A stretch of DNA of 29,096 nucleotides from Spirochaeta sp. (GCA_027859055.1 JAQIBO010000383.1:1-29096), one strand, 5' to 3'. Counted from the first letter of the stretch, positions 1 through 8,660 are shown. Notes: a model not told the origin generated them from the letters alone. Numbers and translations: made by a program.

Positions 1-464
1 TCCGAGTACAGCTCAGCTGCACACGTTTCCGGCGCAAATGCGTTCACGCCGAAACCGACATAGAACCAGCGCGGGTCGGCCTCAACCAGAATCCCCGCCA
101 GCTTTCCCTCGTCAAGAAGGATATCGTTTGGCCATTTGATCTGCACGCGGGACCGTTCGCCGGGCGGCACGAAGTGGTGAATCGCCGAAAGCAAAGCTGC
201 CCCGGCCCGGAGCGCCAGCGTTCCCGGATTTGTGTCTCCCGGATCGTACGCCCCGCCGCGCCGTACCGCCATCGTCATCATTACCGCGTTGCCGGGGAGA
301 TCAAACCACCGATTACCCCGCCTGCCGCGGCCTGCAAACTGGTGCGCGGCGCGAACACGAAACAGATCGTCCATAGCATCGTCGCGTGCGGCGATCTCCC
401 GGGCACGGTTCATCGTCGAGTCAAGTTCGGAGAAATAGAATTCGGGAATCGTTCCAGCCGTCAT
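1..464 (-). CDS. birA: Biotin--[acetyl-CoA-carboxylase] ligase, 3'-truncated by window edge
   Basis: This enzyme activates biotin with ATP and attaches it to the biotin carrier protein of biotin-dependent carboxylases in the cytoplasm. Reading the minus strand from ATG at 464 gives about 154 residues before the window ends. Visible motifs are the nucleotide/biotin-binding loop GRGRRGNRW (about residues 48-56), KWPNDILLDEGKLAGILVEAD-type sequence (about 115-135) and VGFGVN just before the edge. The protein begins directly in the catalytic domain with no N-terminal helix-turn-helix, so it looks like a monofunctional ligase rather than a BirA-type repressor. Its ATG overlaps the TGA of the upstream fapA-like gene (ATGA), implying translational coupling. 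The C-terminal part lies outside the window. Family assignment is confident. Confidence 0.93.
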   Translation of the reverse strand, partial: MTAGTIPEFYFSELDSTMNRAREIAARDDAMDDLFRVRAAHQFAGRGRRGNRWFDLPGNAVMMTMAVRRGGAYDPGDTNPGTLALRAGAALLSAIHHFVPPGERSRVQIKWPNDILLDEGKLAGILVEADPRWFYVGFGVNAFAPETCAAELYS

Positions 465-1864
465 GGATTCGCGGTTTGTTCGTCCGCGGCCGCCGGCGTC
501 TCGTCCTTTATCGGTGCCGCAACGATTCTGCCGCTTTCTTTTTCAAGACGAAACCGAATCGCTTTCATCTTTTCGGTGACGACGTATTCGGCGCGGCAGA
601 TCTGTACGCGGACTCCCGGGTAGATATCTCCGGAGGCCACAACCTGCGCATCCTCGTTGCTGTCCAGGCCGTCGGTCAGCTCACCCAGCGCCTCGGCGTA
701 GCGATTCCGCGCCTCCTCGAGGCGGTGCACAATGTCCAATTGCCGGTCCGTCGGATTGTCAGAGAGCTTTGCGGTCAGTTTCTGCAGGCGGAGCGTCATC
801 GCGTGGTGCTTCTCGCGGTTCAACCGGAGCTTGCGTTCGACGATAAAATTGATACCTGCTCGTACGTACGTGGCTATTTCGGCGCTATTGCCCAGAGTAT
901 TGCACACCACTCCCTGCGCCGCGGTGATGACGCCACCGATAACGCGCCCGCTTTTCGCCATCGAGAAGGTGCCGAGACATCCGATATGGGAATGGTACGC
1001 GTACTGCTTCACGTACACCGATAACTTGCTCTCAACGTAGCAATTGCCGACGAAGCGGACGTGGATCGCGTCGGCACTTCTGAGAAGCGCTTTGCCGCGT
1101 CCGATGATCCCGCCGGTCGATTGAAAGGCGCCACGACAGTAAATTTCAGACACATCGACCGTTCTGTCGGCGGAGACGCTCTTCCCCGCCCAGATGTGGA
1201 ATCCTTCTTTGATTTCACCCTTGACGACAACATCACCGGGAAACTCGATACTCCCGGTGCCGTATCCGACATCTCCGCTGATTTCAAGCCGATCCTCGAC
1301 GTAGAACTCCGCCGCATTGGCGAGCATGCGTCCGCTGACCGCCGCGCAGGCGATATCGTTTTCAACGTATGTGTTGCCGCCCGGTTGTTGTGGCGGCACC
1401 GCCTGGGTTGGAAAGGGAATCTGATTACCGAGCACATCGGTTCCCTCGACGCCCTCGGATGCCGGCTCCAGCTCCGCGAGCTTCTGACCGGCGTGAACGA
1501 TCTGAACGTGGGTTTCGCTTTTGTAGTCGATCCGATCCGGGGCGGGACGGGCGGTGCCTCCGTCCCCGGCGGTGCCTCCGTCCCCGGAAGCGCAGATCTT
1601 CCAGTACGGCGGTCGCTCAGGAACGGCCTCCGTCCCCCGGGCGATCAGAACGTCTTTTTGCGCCCGCTTGTCCGTATTGCAGGCGAACATCGCCTCACCG
1701 CTCGCCTCGGCCAGGGTCCCGAAAACAACGGAGTGGTTTTCCAGGATCGCATCGACGTAGTCCGGAGAAAATGGACGACCGGCGCCGATCGGAGGCAAAA
1801 AGGTGCCGTATACCGACATGCGGTCATCACTGATGGTTATTTCGAGGATGGCATCGCGATCCAT
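461..1864 (-). CDS. FapA-like DUF342 protein
   Basis: A 467-residue protein of the DUF342/FapA family, identified by N-terminal motifs (MSVYGTFLPPIGAGRPF, LIARGTEAVPERPPYW), a central beta-helix-like stretch rich in GDVVVKGEIKEG-type turns (about 205-340) and a C-terminal coiled segment (about 350-410) before a final beta part. Family members are cytoplasmic and are linked to polymer or surface regulation, but the biochemical role is not settled, so no function is asserted. The open frame extends to a GTG at 1900, but an AGGAAGAG Shine-Dalgarno six bases before ATG at 1864 favours the shorter start. The N-terminal domain is interrupted by a tandem GDGGTA peptide (about residues 93-104) encoded by two 18-bp direct repeats. 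The gene is coupled to birA by an ATGA overlap and is divergent from argR. Confidence 0.85.
   Translation of the reverse strand: MDRDAILEITISDDRMSVYGTFLPPIGAGRPFSPDYVDAILENHSVVFGTLAEASGEAMFACNTDKRAQKDVLIARGTEAVPERPPYWKICASGDGGTAGDGGTARPAPDRIDYKSETHVQIVHAGQKLAELEPASEGVEGTDVLGNQIPFPTQAVPPQQPGGNTYVENDIACAAVSGRMLANAAEFYVEDRLEISGDVGYGTGSIEFPGDVVVKGEIKEGFHIWAGKSVSADRTVDVSEIYCRGAFQSTGGIIGRGKALLRSADAIHVRFVGNCYVESKLSVYVKQYAYHSHIGCLGTFSMAKSGRVIGGVITAAQGVVCNTLGNSAEIATYVRAGINFIVERKLRLNREKHHAMTLRLQKLTAKLSDNPTDRQLDIVHRLEEARNRYAEALGELTDGLDSNEDAQVVASGDIYPGVRVQICRAEYVVTEKMKAIRFRLEKESGRIVAAPIKDETPAAADEQTANP
1553..1588. repeat. Tandem 18-bp repeat inside fapA-like gene
   Basis: Two head-to-tail copies of an 18-bp unit, GGTGCCTCCGTCCCCGG plus C or A (1553-1570 and 1571-1588), encode the repeated peptide GDGGTA in the minus-strand protein. 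A degenerate third copy, GGCCTCCGTCCCCCGG, lies about 35 bp further on. The second unit plus its three flanking bases (1568-1588) is identical over 21 bp to 16530-16550 inside sucB, and is read in the same frame there. Confidence 0.85.
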
Positions 1865-1935
1865 AACGTTCTCTTCCTGGTATTCTATCGACACGCCCAC
1901 GGAACGAGTTGAAACAAATCGCGGGATGACGTAAG

Positions 1936-1965
1936 TTTATACCTTCACTCGGCATATTTATTCAA
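1936..1965 (-). promoter_or_regulatory. Predicted sigma-70 promoter for fapA-birA
   Basis: On the minus strand TTGAAT (1965-1960) and TATAAA (1941-1936) are separated by 18 bp, close to the sigma-70 consensus. Transcription would begin near 1929, giving a leader of about 65 bases before the fapA start at 1864. The -35 box overlaps a candidate ARG box. Confidence 0.6.
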
Positions 1966-1966
1966 A
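1949..1966. promoter_or_regulatory. Candidate ARG box (ArgR operator)
   Basis: TCGGCATATTTATTCAAA resembles the ArgR consensus WNTGAATWWWWATTCANW: the right half ATTCA and central ATTT are intact, while the left half GGCAT is weaker. It lies 16 bp upstream of argR and overlaps the -35 box of the divergent fapA promoter, where an autoregulatory site for argR would be expected. This is inferred from one site only. Confidence 0.4.
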
Positions 1967-1981
1967 GCGTGAGGTTAGCAC

Positions 1982-2452
1982 GTGCGCGAACGACAACAAC
2001 GACTCAAAGCGATACGAAAGATTATACGCGAACATCGCATTGACAGCCAGGAGGCGCTCCTTGGCCATCTTGAACAGGCAGGGTTCCGCGTGACCCAGGC
2101 GACGCTGTCCCGGGACCTCAAACTCTTGAAAGTCGGCAAACAGGCGATCGGCAACGACGGCTATTTCTACAGCCTTCCCAGTGAGGAGATGCGGCGCGAA
2201 CGCGAGCGGAGCTACTCGATTGATTTTGCCCGGGGATATGTCTCGATAGACTTCACCGGCCCCCTGGCGATTATCCGGACGCTCAACGGCCACGCCGACA
2301 GTGTGGCGATCGCGATCGACAACCTCAACATTGAGGCTGTTCTGGGAACGGTTGCCGGTGACGACACAGTATTTGTCGCACTGCGCGAGGATATTGACCG
2401 CGACACCTTCATCAAAGACTTGCGTGAGCGGGTCCCCGACTTCGAGGACTGA
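1982..2452 (+). CDS. argR: Arginine repressor ArgR
   Basis: The hexameric, arginine-responsive regulator of arginine biosynthesis genes, 156 residues, which is the usual length. The N-terminal winged helix-turn-helix covers about residues 1-75 and includes the recognition segment TQATLSRDLKLLKV. The C-terminal oligomerisation and arginine-binding domain (about 85-156) carries LGTVAGDDTVFVAL, the typical GTxAGDDT arginine-binding motif. The start is a GTG preceded by GAGG seven bases upstream; no better in-frame start is present. It is the first gene of the arg operon, 24 bp ahead of argC, so it probably regulates its own operon through the candidate ARG box at 1949-1966. Confidence 0.95.
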   Translation: MRERQQRLKAIRKIIREHRIDSQEALLGHLEQAGFRVTQATLSRDLKLLKVGKQAIGNDGYFYSLPSEEMRRERERSYSIDFARGYVSIDFTGPLAIIRTLNGHADSVAIAIDNLNIEAVLGTVAGDDTVFVALREDIDRDTFIKDLRERVPDFED

Positions 2453-2476
2453 CACAACCAGAACAACAGAGGGTTT

Positions 2477-3550
2477 ATGAAAGCAACGATACTCGGTTCC
2501 AACGGATATGGCGGGATGCTTCTTCTTCGCGTCCTCGCAGAGCACCCGGAAATTGAGCTGGTGGTCGCTTCCAGCCGCAGCCAGGCGGGGCAACCGGTGC
2601 GTGAGGCGGATCCCGGCGTACCGGCTGCTGCACTTCGCTCCGGACGCATATTTCCCACCGTACTGGCCCCGGAAGATGCGCTCTCCCGAGACACCGACGT
2701 GGTCTTTTCCGCACTGCCTCACGGTGCGTCCGCCGCGGTGTGTGAACCGATCCTCGGCACCGTTCCGGTGATCGACCTGTCAGCAGATTTCCGATTTGAG
2801 CGGGAAGACCGGTATACCGCCGCCTACGGAACGCCGTGGCCGCAACACGAACACCAGAACGATGCGGTGTACGGCCTGACCGAATGGTATCGCCGCGCGG
2901 TCACCGCCGCTCAGATCATTGCGAATCCCGGCTGCTACCCCACCGCGACGTTGCTGCCGCTCTTGCCCCTCGTGGAGGCCGATCTTGTCACCGGCCCGGT
3001 GGTGGTCAACGCGCTCAGCGGAATCACCGGCGCCGGACGCACCCCGAAGGTCAATACGCTGTATGGGGAACGGACCGAAAACGCCAACGCCTACGCCCCG
3101 GGAACGCTCCACCGTCACCAGGTGGAGATTTCCGAACGTCTCGGGTGTGCCGTCGCACGGCGAGCGCCGTCGGCCGCTGCCGCACCGGGCGCAACGGGAA
3201 CAGACAGGTACCCGCTCCTGTTTATTCCGCATCTGGTCCCGATAAAGCAGGGTATGGCGGCGACAACGGTCGTCACCGTATCCGACACCGGTCGCGCGAT
3301 TGAAACGATCCGGAACCGGTACGTCGACGAGCCGTTCGTCGAGTTAACCGGAACGCGCCCGCCGGAAACGCGGGAGGTCCGGGGCACCAACCGGATTCGG
3401 ATCGGGTGGCGCGAGGAGGCGGACACTCTTATTCTGATGTCGGTGATCGACAATTTGTGGAAAGGCGCTTCGGGTCAGGCGGTTCAGAACATGAACGCCC
3501 GATTCGGTTTCGAGGAAACGGCCGGCCTGACCGGCTTTGGCGATCTGTAA
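2477..3550 (+). CDS. argC: N-acetyl-gamma-glutamyl-phosphate reductase
   Basis: It catalyses NADPH-dependent reduction of N-acetylglutamyl phosphate to the semialdehyde, the third step of arginine synthesis, in the cytoplasm. The 357-residue protein starts with the dinucleotide-binding loop GSNGYGG (7-13). The catalytic cysteine is Cys153 in NPGCYPT. SGITGAGR (about 180-187) and HRHQVEIS follow, with the C-terminal Rossmann return near the end. An Ala-rich stretch around residues 229-241 looks like a lineage-specific loop. AGAGGG lies seven bases before the ATG. Downstream argB follows within about 20 bp. Confidence 0.96.
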   Translation: MKATILGSNGYGGMLLLRVLAEHPEIELVVASSRSQAGQPVREADPGVPAAALRSGRIFPTVLAPEDALSRDTDVVFSALPHGASAAVCEPILGTVPVIDLSADFRFEREDRYTAAYGTPWPQHEHQNDAVYGLTEWYRRAVTAAQIIANPGCYPTATLLPLLPLVEADLVTGPVVVNALSGITGAGRTPKVNTLYGERTENANAYAPGTLHRHQVEISERLGCAVARRAPSAAAAPGATGTDRYPLLFIPHLVPIKQGMAATTVVTVSDTGRAIETIRNRYVDEPFVELTGTRPPETREVRGTNRIRIGWREEADTLILMSVIDNLWKGASGQAVQNMNARFGFEETAGLTGFGDL

Positions 3551-3571
3551 CCGGTGCACTGGCAGGCGATG

Positions 3572-4387
3572 ATGCGAATTGTTGTGAAAGTCGGCGGAAC
3601 CGTTGCGGAAGATATCGCGGTAACTACCTCGCTCCTGCAGGAACTGAAAGCCCGGGCAGGGAGCGTGGTGCTGGTACACGGTGGCGGGAAGGCGGTGACG
3701 CGGATCTCCGAACATTTCGGGATCACCCCGGTTTTCGCCGACGGGGTGCGCGTGACCTCCCCGGAAGAGATGGAGCTGGTGGACATGGTTCTCGCTGGCC
3801 GGGTCAACACTGAACTGGTGCGTCTTGCCCACCGCGCGGGAGTGGCGGCGGTTGGACTCACGGGGGCGGATTCCAGTATGCTCAGCGGACAACTGGTGGG
3901 TGACCCGGCCCGGAACCGAACCGCAACGGTGGCGCGTGTCTCGCCGGAGGTGATTGAACTGGTCCTTGCGCGCGGCCTCCTGCCGGTCATCGCCTCGGTG
4001 GGAATCGGTACGGACGGACATGCGGTCAACATTAACGCCGACGAGGTTGCCCGGGCGATCGCGGTGGCGATGGCGAAAACCGATCCGGACGTGGCGCTGT
4101 GTTACCTGTCTGACACACCGGGGGTTCTCCACCGTGACCAGTCGGTCATCCCGACGATCACCACCGATGCGGTGGAACGGTTCATCGCCGACGGAGTAAT
4201 CCAGGGCGGCATGGCCGCAAAGATCCGCTCCAGCGCCGCAGCGATCGAAGCGGGCCTGCAGCGGGTCGTCATCGGGGGATACCAGCACAGCGGCGACCTC
4301 GAACACCTCCTTAACGGAGGCCAGGGTACGACCGTGACGGCACCGGAAAAGGTGGACAACCGGTCCACAGGGAGGAGAGACGAATGA
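3572..4387 (+). CDS. argB: Acetylglutamate kinase
   Basis: It phosphorylates N-acetylglutamate with ATP, the usual control point of the acetylated arginine pathway. Amino-acid-kinase family motifs are KVGG near the N-terminus, VLVHGGGK (the glycine-rich phosphate loop), NINADEVARAIA (substrate and magnesium region) and GGMAAKI near the C-terminus. About 271 residues if read from ATG 3572 (MRIVVKVGG). The frame is open to a GTG at 3554, and an ATG at 3569 is also possible; GCAGG five bases before 3572 favours 3572. The stop overlaps the argD start as ATGA. No extra N-terminal helix typical of arginine-inhibited hexameric kinases is seen, so feedback inhibition cannot be asserted. Confidence 0.95.
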   Translation: MRIVVKVGGTVAEDIAVTTSLLQELKARAGSVVLVHGGGKAVTRISEHFGITPVFADGVRVTSPEEMELVDMVLAGRVNTELVRLAHRAGVAAVGLTGADSSMLSGQLVGDPARNRTATVARVSPEVIELVLARGLLPVIASVGIGTDGHAVNINADEVARAIAVAMAKTDPDVALCYLSDTPGVLHRDQSVIPTITTDAVERFIADGVIQGGMAAKIRSSAAAIEAGLQRVVIGGYQHSGDLEHLLNGGQGTTVTAPEKVDNRSTGRRDE

Positions 4388-5616
4388 CAGCTCTGACACA
4401 GGATACGCCGTTTGTCAGAAACTATGCCCGGGAAGTGCTGCAGATTTCGCGCGGCAAGGGCGTCTATCTCTGGGACGCGAACGGAACCCGCTATCTCGAC
4501 TTTGGTTCGGGAATCGCGGTCAATGCGTTCGGCTACGGTGACCGCCGCCTCGCGCGCATCGTGGCGCGGCAGATGAGGCAGCTGGTCCATGTTTCAAACC
4601 TCTACGCAACACCGCCGGGCCTTGAACTGGGATACCGGCTTCTGGAGTTCGCCGCCGCGATCGGACGGCACCCCTTTACCGGTGTCCATTTCGGCAACAG
4701 CGGCGCCGAAGCCAACGAGGCGGCGATCAAGTACGCGCGCCTCTACGCCCGTGAAAAACGCGGGACCGGTCACCACAAGATTCTCAGTTTTGAACACGGC
4801 TTCCACGGCCGGACGATGGGAGCCCTCTCGGCAACGCCGAAACGCGCGTACCGCGAAAAATTCGAACCGCTCCTTCCCGGATTTGAGACGGTGCCGTTCA
4901 ACGACGCCGCTGCGTTGGAGCAGAAGCTCGACGACACGTTTGCGGCGGTAATTGTGGAGGTAGTCCAGGGCGAGGGCGGGCTGACCCCGCTGAATCACGA
5001 CGTGGTTCGCACCCTCAACGAGCTCACCGCGCGGCACGACGTCCTGTTGATCGCCGATGAGATCCAAACGGGCCTCGGACGGCTCGGCGAGTATTTCGGA
5101 AGCACCACCGCCGGCCTGACACCGGATGTTATCACCCTTTCCAAGCCGCTCGCCGGCGGCCTTCCCCTGAGTGCGACCCTCGTACCCGCATCGGTCAACG
5201 ACCTGGTGGCACCGGGGGATCACGGCACGACGTTTGGGGGCGGACCGGTCACCTCCCGGGCCGCGCTCCACGTTCTGGAACGCCTCACTGGGCCCGGCTT
5301 CATCGAGACGGTGCGGGAACGGGCGGTACAACTCGAAGAAGGGCTACAGGAAGTGATGAACCGCTTCGATTTTGTCCGCGAACTCCGCGGACGCGGCATG
5401 CTCCGGGGACTGCGGATCGATCTCGGAGAAAAGCAGGCGGCGCTCTTTCCGCAGATCATATCCACCGCCCGGGATCACCACCTGCTGATCCTCCGCTCCG
5501 GGGCGGACGTGATACGAGTCGCACCCCCCCTGATCATCTCCCGACAGGATATGCAACGCGGACTTGCGTTGCTCAACGATACACTCAAAGACATAGATAC
5601 AAGGAGGCGCATATGA
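4384..5616 (+). CDS. argD: Acetylornithine aminotransferase
   Basis: A class III PLP-dependent aminotransferase, 410 residues, converting N-acetylglutamate semialdehyde to N-acetylornithine with glutamate as amino donor. NSGAEANEAAIKYAR (105-119) forms the phosphate cup, FHGRTMGALSATPK (140-153) follows, Asp225 in ADEIQTG contacts the pyridine nitrogen, and Lys254 in TLSKPLAGG is the Schiff-base lysine. Position between argB and argG supports the acetylornithine role over related succinylornithine or GABA aminotransferases, though dual use is possible. GGAGG nine bases before the ATG is a good ribosome-binding site. Both ends overlap neighbours as ATGA. Confidence 0.94.
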   Translation: MTALTQDTPFVRNYAREVLQISRGKGVYLWDANGTRYLDFGSGIAVNAFGYGDRRLARIVARQMRQLVHVSNLYATPPGLELGYRLLEFAAAIGRHPFTGVHFGNSGAEANEAAIKYARLYAREKRGTGHHKILSFEHGFHGRTMGALSATPKRAYREKFEPLLPGFETVPFNDAAALEQKLDDTFAAVIVEVVQGEGGLTPLNHDVVRTLNELTARHDVLLIADEIQTGLGRLGEYFGSTTAGLTPDVITLSKPLAGGLPLSATLVPASVNDLVAPGDHGTTFGGGPVTSRAALHVLERLTGPGFIETVRERAVQLEEGLQEVMNRFDFVRELRGRGMLRGLRIDLGEKQAALFPQIISTARDHHLLILRSGADVIRVAPPLIISRQDMQRGLALLNDTLKDIDTRRRI

Positions 5617-6890
5617 ACACGCCACAACGGGAGATCAAAAAGATCTGCCTCGCCTATTCCGGCGGTCTGGATACATCGATTATCATTCCCTGGCTCAAAG
5701 AGCACTACGAGGGTGCCGAGATTATCGGGATCTGTACCAACGTCGGTCAGGACGAAGACTGGGATAACATGGAGGCCAAGGCGCTTGCGTCGGGCGCTTC
5801 AAAGCTGGTCATCCGCGACATCCGCGACGAATTTGCCCGGGACTATCTGTTCCCGATGCTGCGCGCCGGCGCAATCTACGAGGGCAAGTACCTCCTCGGG
5901 ACATCGATCGCACGGCCGCTCCAGGCCAAACACCAGATTGAATTCGCGTTGCAGGAAGGGGCCGACGCCGTTGCCCACGGATGTACCGGAAAAGGCAACG
6001 ATCAGGTCAGGTTTGAACTAACCTACAAGGCGCTGGCTCCGCAACTGCACGTCATCGCGCCGTGGCGGGTATGGGATATTCGCAGCCGGGAAGACGCGAT
6101 CGAATACGCCCAGAAGAACAAAATCCCGATCGGCAACATCTCCAAGAAGAATATCTACTCCCGGGACTGGAATGTCTGGCACATGAGCCATGAAGGCGGC
6201 GACCTGGAAAGCCCCTGGAACCGCCCCCAGGATGAGATGTTCCAGCTGACGAGCTCCCCCAGGGACGCCCCCGACGCGGAGACGGAGCTTACCCTTGATT
6301 TCGAGAAAGGTGTTCCCGTGGCGATTGACGGGGAAAAAATGTCTCCCCTCGCCATCCTGGAACACCTCAACCGCGTCGGTGGTGAAAACGGCATCGGTCG
6401 CGCAGACCTGGTGGAGACGCGGCTGGTGGGTATGAAAAGCCGTGGCGTGTACGAAACACCGGCGGGAACGATTCTCCACCGCGCCCAGCGTGAACTCGAG
6501 ATGATCACGATGGACTTCGACACGCTGGCGATGAAGAATCAGCTCGCTCTGAAATACGCCGAACTGGTGTACGCCGGCAAGTGGTTCACCCATTTCCGGG
6601 AGAGCATGGACGCGTATATGGCTACCGCCTCCCGCTACGTCACCGGCTCGGTCCGGATCGTCCTGTATAAGGGGAATATCATCATCGCCGGGCGTAAATC
6701 GACCTATTCACTGTACATCGAGGATCTGGCGAGCTTTGGCGAATCAAGTTACGACCACAGTGACGCCACCGGTTTTATCAACCTCTACGGACTCGCCACA
6801 GGTGTCCAGGCGATCATTCACCGCAATCCCGACCTTGACGAAGGACCGGCGCACCAGATGCGCGAGATGGCGGGGTTCTCGGAAAAATAA
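5613..6890 (+). CDS. argG: Argininosuccinate synthase
   Basis: It ligates citrulline and aspartate with ATP, the penultimate step of arginine synthesis. The protein has 425 residues, slightly longer than the common 400. The N-type ATP pyrophosphatase loop AYSGGLDTSIII occurs at about residues 14-25. GTSIARP, HGCTGKGNDQVRFEL and the conserved NxYSRDWNVW region follow. AAGGAGG seven bases before the ATG is a near-perfect Shine-Dalgarno inside the argD 3' end. This is the last gene of the operon. argH is absent downstream, where a convergent lipoprotein gene begins, so argininosuccinate lyase and ornithine carbamoyltransferase must be encoded elsewhere. Confidence 0.97.
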   Translation: MNTPQREIKKICLAYSGGLDTSIIIPWLKEHYEGAEIIGICTNVGQDEDWDNMEAKALASGASKLVIRDIRDEFARDYLFPMLRAGAIYEGKYLLGTSIARPLQAKHQIEFALQEGADAVAHGCTGKGNDQVRFELTYKALAPQLHVIAPWRVWDIRSREDAIEYAQKNKIPIGNISKKNIYSRDWNVWHMSHEGGDLESPWNRPQDEMFQLTSSPRDAPDAETELTLDFEKGVPVAIDGEKMSPLAILEHLNRVGGENGIGRADLVETRLVGMKSRGVYETPAGTILHRAQRELEMITMDFDTLAMKNQLALKYAELVYAGKWFTHFRESMDAYMATASRYVTGSVRIVLYKGNIIIAGRKSTYSLYIEDLASFGESSYDHSDATGFINLYGLATGVQAIIHRNPDLDEGPAHQMREMAGFSEK

Positions 6891-6907
6891 CGCTGTCGGG
6901 ACAGTCT

Positions 6908-6953
6908 CCGGAGTTCCCGGCGCGTGGGCTCTGCGGCTCCACGGAAACTCCGG
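6908..6953. terminator. Imperfect hairpin between convergent genes
   Basis: CCGGAGTTCCC and GGAAACTCCGG form a stem with one mismatch, and the loop contains a second stem CGTGG/CCACG. It lies between the convergent argG and lipoprotein genes. No T-tract is present on either strand, so it may be a weak, bidirectional or Rho-assisted terminator, or merely an mRNA 3'-end protector. Confidence 0.5.
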
Positions 6954-6977
6954 CCGATCCGCAGGCGGGCTCACCCG

Positions 6978-7712
6978 CTACGGCACAAAGACCAGGGAAT
7001 AACGCAACGGGGTCGGCGCGATCACCGCGTCCACCAGGGAGGTGGAGAAGGCGACCCCCGATTCCACCACGACGCCGCCCTCAAGGCGAACTACCTCGCC
7101 GTCCGGCCTCAGCCGCGTTTCAATGCGGCTGTCCCGGAACACCTCTTCCAGGGAGCGGTCCCGGGCGTACTCCTCCAGCGCCCAGGCGAGGTGGTCCTGG
7201 TACTCCCGCCGGGACATTCCGTCATCCGGCGGCATCAGCGAATCAACCACCAGCGGGTCAATCCCACTGAGCGCGGTGAAACGCTCGATCGCGCGCCGAT
7301 CTATTTCCGCCGCAACACGACGAAAGTTTTCGGTGCGTTCAAATCGCACAAAGCGGGTCAGAGAACGCCCTTCAAGAGCCAGTATCTGCTCCACCGACTC
7401 AAACCTTAGTTCAATAAGCAGGCGCGAGCGCTCCGGGGATACCACTGTTTCAAGCGTCAGTCCCGGACGATCGGAAAACTCTTCGCGGATCGCTTCGATA
7501 TCAAAAAGCGGCGCATCCTCGGGGGCGCCAAGACCGGCGCTGACATCTGAAAGGTACGCGGTGAACACCGGATCAAGCCGTATATCCAGCTCCGCACGTC
7601 CGGTACCGTCGGCGTCGAGGTAAATCTCCTGATTCGCACTGCACCCCGCTGTGAAGGCGATCACCAGGCTCGTGAGACCGATCGAAAACAGACGGGAAAC
7701 GTGGCGGTTCAT
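6978..7712 (-). CDS. Putative lipoprotein of unknown function
   Basis: A 244-residue protein with an N-terminal lipoprotein signal: basic MNRHVSR, hydrophobic core to about residue 21, then lipobox FTAGC with Cys24 as the lipidation site. The mature part is acidic with alternating beta and helix propensity (for example IYLDADGTGRAELDIRLDP at 30-48) and no motif I recognise. A longer frame would start at TTG 7748, but the ATG at 7712 places the signal peptide correctly. No clear Shine-Dalgarno is visible. It follows the glycosyltransferase gene on the same strand by 45 bp and may share its transcript. It is expected to be anchored on the periplasmic side of a membrane. Confidence 0.75.
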   Translation of the reverse strand: MNRHVSRLFSIGLTSLVIAFTAGCSANQEIYLDADGTGRAELDIRLDPVFTAYLSDVSAGLGAPEDAPLFDIEAIREEFSDRPGLTLETVVSPERSRLLIELRFESVEQILALEGRSLTRFVRFERTENFRRVAAEIDRRAIERFTALSGIDPLVVDSLMPPDDGMSRREYQDHLAWALEEYARDRSLEEVFRDSRIETRLRPDGEVVRLEGGVVVESGVAFSTSLVDAVIAPTPLRYSLVFVP

Positions 7713-7757
7713 ATGGTGGATAATAGCGCACCAACGACGGTACGTCAAAAAAACGGG

Positions 7758-8660
7758 TCAGATACGGATATTTCGATATATTTCTGCTGCTTGTTCAAGT
7801 TGTTCAGCTTCGGTGAGGCGGCCGCGTTTTCGCGCCCCTTGCGCGTATATTTTCATTTTCCCACCCAAAACCTGCTGTGCTTCCCGCTGCGCCGCGCGAG
7901 AGCGGTTATGGATAAAATAGTCGCCGTCAACCAGATCACGGAGCGCCGCGATACGAAACCCTTCGATCTGACCGTGTTTCTCGGAGAGCTGGGGCCAGAC
8001 ACCGGCTCGCTTTTCCGTCAACGGACGGTCGACGTAGGTAACACCGGTATGACAGAGGGCGCGCAACCAGAACTCGTAGTCCTCGGCAACCTCAAGATCT
8101 TCTCGGAATCCACCCAGTTGCCGATACAGGTCGCGTGCGATCATCACCGTCGACGGCCCGATAATGCACTTGTGCAGCGCATCAGAGAAGATATCCCCCT
8201 CCCGCGCGTGGCGTTGTCGTGACTGGGAAACGGTCCCGCCGTTTCGTACCCACCGTTCCCGTGTGTGTGACAGGTCGGTGCCGCCGGCTATGTGAACGGA
8301 CAACTGCTCCGTCAGTTTACCCGGGAGCCAGAGATCGTCAGAGTCGAGAAATGCGATAATCGATCCGGCAGCGGTGTCCGCTCCGCGGTTTCGCGCGGCA
8401 CCGGCGTATCCGGTATGCGCAATGGAATAAACGCGAACCCGCGGATCCCGGGTTGCGTAGCCCGTGGCCCGCGCGGCGCTTCCGTCGGTTGACCCATCGT
8501 CAACAACGATGACCTCCATTCGGCATCCCGCCGGTACCGTTTGTGCGAGCACCGATTCCAGCGCTTCTCCGATCATCACCTCCCGGTTATACACCGGGAT
8601 AACCACAGAGATGGTGGTGGCAGCATCACTGCCGGTACCGCCCCCATCCTGTCCGTTCAC
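7758..8660 (-). CDS. Family 2 glycosyltransferase
   Basis: A 300-residue GT-A fold glycosyltransferase. The N-terminal SVVIPVYNREVMIGEALESV (about 19-38), VIVVDDGSTDGS (about 50-61), GAARNRGAD and FLDSDDLWLP (about 104-113, containing the metal- and sugar-nucleotide-binding DxD-type motif) are characteristic. A second conserved acidic motif is EDYEFWLR, the likely catalytic region. There is no membrane segment, so it is probably cytosolic or membrane-peripheral. Substrate and acceptor cannot be told. The start is GTG, overlapping the stop of the upstream hydrolase gene as GTGA, with GAGG eight bases upstream. Such enzymes usually build surface polysaccharide or glycolipid. Confidence 0.9.
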   Translation of the reverse strand: MNGQDGGGTGSDAATTISVVIPVYNREVMIGEALESVLAQTVPAGCRMEVIVVDDGSTDGSAARATGYATRDPRVRVYSIAHTGYAGAARNRGADTAAGSIIAFLDSDDLWLPGKLTEQLSVHIAGGTDLSHTRERWVRNGGTVSQSRQRHAREGDIFSDALHKCIIGPSTVMIARDLYRQLGGFREDLEVAEDYEFWLRALCHTGVTYVDRPLTEKRAGVWPQLSEKHGQIEGFRIAALRDLVDGDYFIHNRSRAAQREAQQVLGGKMKIYAQGARKRGRLTEAEQLEQAAEIYRNIRI

